Both the position numbers and the translations under genes were made by a program. From Elusimicrobiota bacterium (GTDB lineage Bacteria; Elusimicrobiota; Elusimicrobia; UBA1565; UBA9628), in contig JABEUV010000143.1 of the NCBI GenBank assembly GCA_013044195.1, positions 1 to 38,360 on the forward strand: a stretch of 38,360 nucleotides of DNA, given 5' to 3'. Under the pieces are notes generated by a model, which saw only the letters and a program-made list of their open reading frames with translations, searched no databases and was not told the origin of the DNA. Positions 35,679 through 38,360 of the stretch are shown in pieces (within the stretch, counting starts at the first letter, position 1; every line of letters begins with the position of its first letter).

Positions 35679-35918
35679 ATGCGACGGGGGCGAGGCGGTT
35701 TGATCGGGGCGGTCATTCTTTCTTGCTTCGACGGCGCATTTTCAAGGGCGGCTCCTTTGAATGACGGGAAAAATCCTCATCCGCTCACCAAGCAGCCGGC
35801 GAAGGCGTATGAATACTGCGGCAACTGGTTCCCGGACAGAAAGCAAATTGCCTACATTTCGGCCGATGCAGGCGGTGGCCAGTTTCCCTTGAATTCGACG
35901 TCCCCGTTTCTTCGCTAG
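35679..35918 (+). CDS. Short exported protein resembling a TolB propeller fragment
   Basis: 79 residues from ATG 35679. TATACT ends 6 nt before this ATG, so a leaderless message is possible. A signal-like N-terminus (GLIGAVILSCFDGAFSRAAP) precedes LTKQPAKAYEYCGNWFPDRKQIAYISAD, which looks like one WD40/TolB repeat (LT..pa.d..psWSPDGkqIAyvS). Full propeller proteins have many repeats, so this is probably a truncated remnant, possibly cut by the convergent gene with which it overlaps by 4 nt. It may be a non-functional leftover. Confidence 0.4.
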   Translation: MRRGRGGLIGAVILSCFDGAFSRAAPLNDGKNPHPLTKQPAKAYEYCGNWFPDRKQIAYISADAGGGQFPLNSTSPFLR

Positions 35919-38077
35919 CGCTCGATGCCGCCCCACTCGATGACCGTGAAACCATAGCGGTCGATGAAGCGCGGCGGCGGACCTGCCGGGACCGAAATTT
36001 TTTCGCTGAGGGGCTGTGAGTCCATCAGCACGCGGATTAGTGTGTCCGGCCGCGGCTCAATCGTCAGGGGTGCCAGGAAGCGCATGTCCTGCGCATCGTA
36101 AAACGCGATGATATAATACGGCGCGCGGGTCAGCTTCGGCGTCCAGTACGCCTTGAAGTCTGAGGCCTCTCGCGTCGACAGGCCGCGAGCGGCGAGAGCC
36201 CGGTCCAGGTAGGCCGGCACTTCGTCGCGTGCGACGACATCGCCGCGCTCGGGGGGCGGGATGACTCGATAGCGACCTTCCCAGAAAAGATACGGGAAAG
36301 ATTCCAATCCGGCGGAGATTCGGCCGCCGGGTGAAGCGACGACGTTCCACCCTCTCGCGGCCATCTTCGGCTTCGAGGCCGCAATACGAATGCCGGAGTC
36401 CAGCGATATGTGGACGGCCTGTTTCGTTGGGGAATACAGATAAATCACTGGCTCCGCCATCATCGGATTGTCGAAGGGAAGATAGATACAAGCAAAGGCC
36501 TCCGATAAAGGCCCTCGCCAGAAGATCACCGGATGCAGCGCCAAATACTGCTCGTCGGTCAAGCGCGGGGCGGACGGAAGTGACAATCGTTGATCTGCCT
36601 CATCGTAGAATGGATACGATTGAATCCATTGTTGGCGGAGATCGCGGACCAAGGGATGCGCGAGAGTCTTGACCGTGAAGATCTCGCCGAGTTCTGTCGA
36701 GTGAGCCAGCGGAACGCTGTCAGCGAACAACTCTGCATCCGCAGAATAGGCCTCATCCATGGGAGTGTAGTCTTCTTTCCCCATTTCGCGGCGACAGATG
36801 TATTGATCTCCATAAGGGCCGATCTCGATAAAATTGGGCGGCCGGAAGTAATAGGACGCAGCGGTGCCATCCGGCCGAGAGAACCAGGACTCGCGTCCAT
36901 CTCGGAACACGGGGCCGAACGGATCCAGTCTTTCGCCGGTTGCGTTGGCGCTTTTCGGAACGGAAGTGGTCTCCCCGTAAAGGGTTAAGCAGGTCCCGCC
37001 GACGTTCAGCCGCGACGGCGCGCGCAGGGACGATGGTTCGGAATATTCGCCATCGGAAGCAGGCTTCATCCCCAAAAGCGTCGGCAACGACGAAGAGAAC
37101 GAGTGGATGGCCGCATCGAGAGCGGCTTCGCCGGGTGACTCGTCCGACAATAAAGTGAGTCGAGTCATCATCCCGTCTTTGAAGGCGTAACGCTGGATTA
37201 GGTCGCCGTCGATTCTGCAGTCACTGCATTCCACTTTCTCTTGGCCCTCGACATGGACTATGGCCAAAATGAGGCGCGCGCCTTCATACCTGCCGCGGAC
37301 AAATCCGCCGACATCGTAGAACTCGGCCCTGCTGACTGTGGTCGCTTCCGCGTCGTCCGATGAAGACCGAAGCACGCTGAACATGGCGCGACGCGGGCTG
37401 AACTCGAAATCTGACGGCCCGGTAGGAGGCGCGGAAGAGACTGGGCAGCTCCAACCGTCAAGCCTCACTGACAGGGAGCCCGCCTGGACAGACTCCTCCG
37501 GTGGCAGTCGGCTTCGAAGGAGCATAGACCACTCCCGCAGCCCATAACGGCTGGTTCCATCTTCAACGAGCATCTTCGCCAACGGCTGTGCATGCTTGGG
37601 AATGCCGTTCAGCGTTAGAAAGGCGCGAATCACTGTCGCGGCAATCGGCACGGTCCGATCGACATCTCCTGAGCCCGCGCGCAATAGATCGAAGAAAGAA
37701 GTTTCGCAGGCGGGAAGAACGGCTCCGAAAATGGCAGAAGCGTTACCGGACACGCCCGCTACGGCATTAGAGCTTCGCCTCGCCCAATCGAGGCAGGTGT
37801 TCGTGTCGAGCGACTTCACGCGCGGTGCCAAGGCTGAAAGCGCGCGGAATGCGCGCGCGCGGGAGTCCTCCGCGCCTGTCGCTGCAACCGACGACAGCTC
37901 GACGAACAGCTCCTCCGCCCGGTCCGACTTCATTGTCGGAATGAGGCGGTACGCGGCTTCACGGCGTGAAACATCGGTGGACACGAGGTCGGAAGCGGGC
38001 GCAATCTGAGCGTGCGCGGTGGGAGAAAATGCCGCTCCTATGAAAATCATCAGCCCGGCGGGGCCGAATCGTGACAT
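35915..38077 (-). CDS. Large exported protein of unknown function
   Basis: 720 residues from the ATG at 38077, supported by a promoter whose -10 (TACACT) is 6 nt upstream and by a signal peptide (MSRFGPAGLMIFIGAAFSPTAHA). The first 200 residues are helical and repeat-like. The region about residues 540-620 contains PVIYLYSPTKQAVHISLDSG, ARGWNVVASPGG and FPYLFWEGRY, a block shared by uncharacterised surface-associated proteins (VIYLYP ... GW.V.A.P.G ... YLFWEG). Cys pairs occur (VECSDCRID). Function unknown. GC is somewhat lower than in the rest of the window. Confidence 0.75.
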   Translation of the reverse strand: MSRFGPAGLMIFIGAAFSPTAHAQIAPASDLVSTDVSRREAAYRLIPTMKSDRAEELFVELSSVAATGAEDSRARAFRALSALAPRVKSLDTNTCLDWARRSSNAVAGVSGNASAIFGAVLPACETSFFDLLRAGSGDVDRTVPIAATVIRAFLTLNGIPKHAQPLAKMLVEDGTSRYGLREWSMLLRSRLPPEESVQAGSLSVRLDGWSCPVSSAPPTGPSDFEFSPRRAMFSVLRSSSDDAEATTVSRAEFYDVGGFVRGRYEGARLILAIVHVEGQEKVECSDCRIDGDLIQRYAFKDGMMTRLTLLSDESPGEAALDAAIHSFSSSLPTLLGMKPASDGEYSEPSSLRAPSRLNVGGTCLTLYGETTSVPKSANATGERLDPFGPVFRDGRESWFSRPDGTAASYYFRPPNFIEIGPYGDQYICRREMGKEDYTPMDEAYSADAELFADSVPLAHSTELGEIFTVKTLAHPLVRDLRQQWIQSYPFYDEADQRLSLPSAPRLTDEQYLALHPVIFWRGPLSEAFACIYLPFDNPMMAEPVIYLYSPTKQAVHISLDSGIRIAASKPKMAARGWNVVASPGGRISAGLESFPYLFWEGRYRVIPPPERGDVVARDEVPAYLDRALAARGLSTREASDFKAYWTPKLTRAPYYIIAFYDAQDMRFLAPLTIEPRPDTLIRVLMDSQPLSEKISVPAGPPPRFIDRYGFTVIEWGGIER

Positions 38078-38083
38078 GGGCGC

Positions 38084-38113
38084 AGTGTAGCCCCGAATCG
38101 GAAGTTCCGTCAA
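38084..38113 (-). promoter_or_regulatory. Leaderless promoter of the large exported protein
   Basis: Minus strand TTGACG (38108-38113), 18-bp spacer, TACACT (38084-38089), then 6 nt to the ATG at 38077. It fits the same TTGAC(A/G)-17/18-TAnnnT-6-ATG layout as coaD and the CFA-like gene. Confidence 0.65.
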
Positions 38114-38151
38114 CTGACGGTACGGAACGTTGGGAAGAACCTCGTCGAGCG

Positions 38152-38188
38152 CGCGGGCGGTAGCCCGCGTGAGTGGCGGTTTCCACTC
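38152..38188 (-). terminator. Two adjacent hairpins after metH
   Basis: CGCGGGC/GCCCGCG (38152-38158, 38163-38169) and GAGTGG/CCACTC (38171-38176, 38183-38188) are perfect stems, 1 nt apart, 46-82 nt beyond the metH stop. Neither has a U-run, so they are candidate metH terminators or RNA-stabilising stems only. Confidence 0.35.
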
Positions 38189-38233
38189 ATGGCATACGAT
38201 CGAGAGGCACGTTTTGTTCCGCTTCGCGGACGA

Positions 38234-38360
38234 TCAGCCGGCGGCGGCTTCGGCGGCCGCCTCGCCCACGGAGAAGTAGCGCGCCTGCGGGTGGGCGAAG
38301 ACCAAGGCGGAGACGCTGGCTTCGGGCTCCATCATGAAGCCTTCGGTCAAGGTGACGCCG
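38234..38360 (-). CDS. metH: Cobalamin-dependent methionine synthase, 3' end (partial)
   Basis: The 41 final residues are visible: GVTLTEGFMMEPEASVSALV, then FAHPQARYFSVGEAAAEAAA and G, ending in TGA. This matches the end of the AdoMet-activation domain of MetH (E. coli has [26 protein letters not shown]). MetH methylates homocysteine from methyl-tetrahydrofolate and this domain reductively reactivates the cobalamin. The tail after the motif is shorter than in E. coli, lacking the last helical segment. The rest of the gene lies beyond the window. Confidence 0.85.
   Translation of the reverse strand, partial: GVTLTEGFMMEPEASVSALVFAHPQARYFSVGEAAAEAAAG

Overview
The window is high-GC DNA from a diderm (outer-membrane) bacterium. 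It encodes a beta-barrel porin, a PorV-like outer-membrane protein, many signal peptides, Lgt with a lipoprotein, and RlmF. A c-di-AMP (ydaO-type) riboswitch, PorV next to a FlgD-like C-terminal domain, and TPR/kinase genes argue against a typical proteobacterium. My best guess is Elusimicrobiota or a similar deep-branching diderm phylum, but this is weakly supported. No rRNA, tRNA, CRISPR array or insertion sequence was found.

Layout. (1) 1-5148, plus strand: an overlapping operon with the 3' end of a TPR-like gene, an exported TldD/PmbA-type metallopeptidase, a paralogue of it that has lost all three zinc ligands, and a family 2 glycosyltransferase. (2) 9601-5196, minus strand: a TPR-like exported protein, a membrane Ser/Thr kinase with TPR outside and kinase at the C-terminus, and an MFS transporter. 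(3) 9635-21064, plus strand: a potassium locus with promoter, c-di-AMP riboswitch, porin, two 27-residue membrane peptides (the second is KdpF), kdpA, kdpB, kdpC, phosphoglucomutase, a KdpD fragment fused to a PTS EIIA domain, and a catalytically dead KdpB paralogue. (4) 21092-25614: a heptad-repeat coiled-coil protein, an exported unknown, rlmF-yciH, and divergently a CFA-synthase-like methyltransferase with lgt. (5) 25714-28020, minus strand: a lower-GC island with a tightly overlapping three-gene cassette ending in a ComEC-like metallo-beta-lactamase. (6) 28256-32136, minus strand: an M3 peptidase, an exported unknown, a lipoprotein and coaD. (7) 32258-35223, plus strand: two IPT-domain surface proteins (the first frameshifted) and PorV. 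(8) 35227-38360: an ORF6N pseudogene, a TolB-like remnant, a large exported unknown and the 3' end of metH.

The region most likely to hold something undescribed is the potassium locus. The riboswitch probably represses the whole unit when c-di-AMP is high. No KdpD kinase domain or KdpE is present here. In their place are a KdpD sensor-USP-EIIA fusion and a pseudo-KdpB that keeps the membrane, TGES and DxxK features but has lost the phosphorylated Asp and the GDGxND loop. This could be a post-translational control module linking PTS/carbon state to Kdp. A second cross-cutting signal is leaderless transcription: at least eight transcription-unit starts have a TAnnnT hexamer exactly 6 nt before the start codon, several with TTGACA/TTGACG 17-18 nt upstream.
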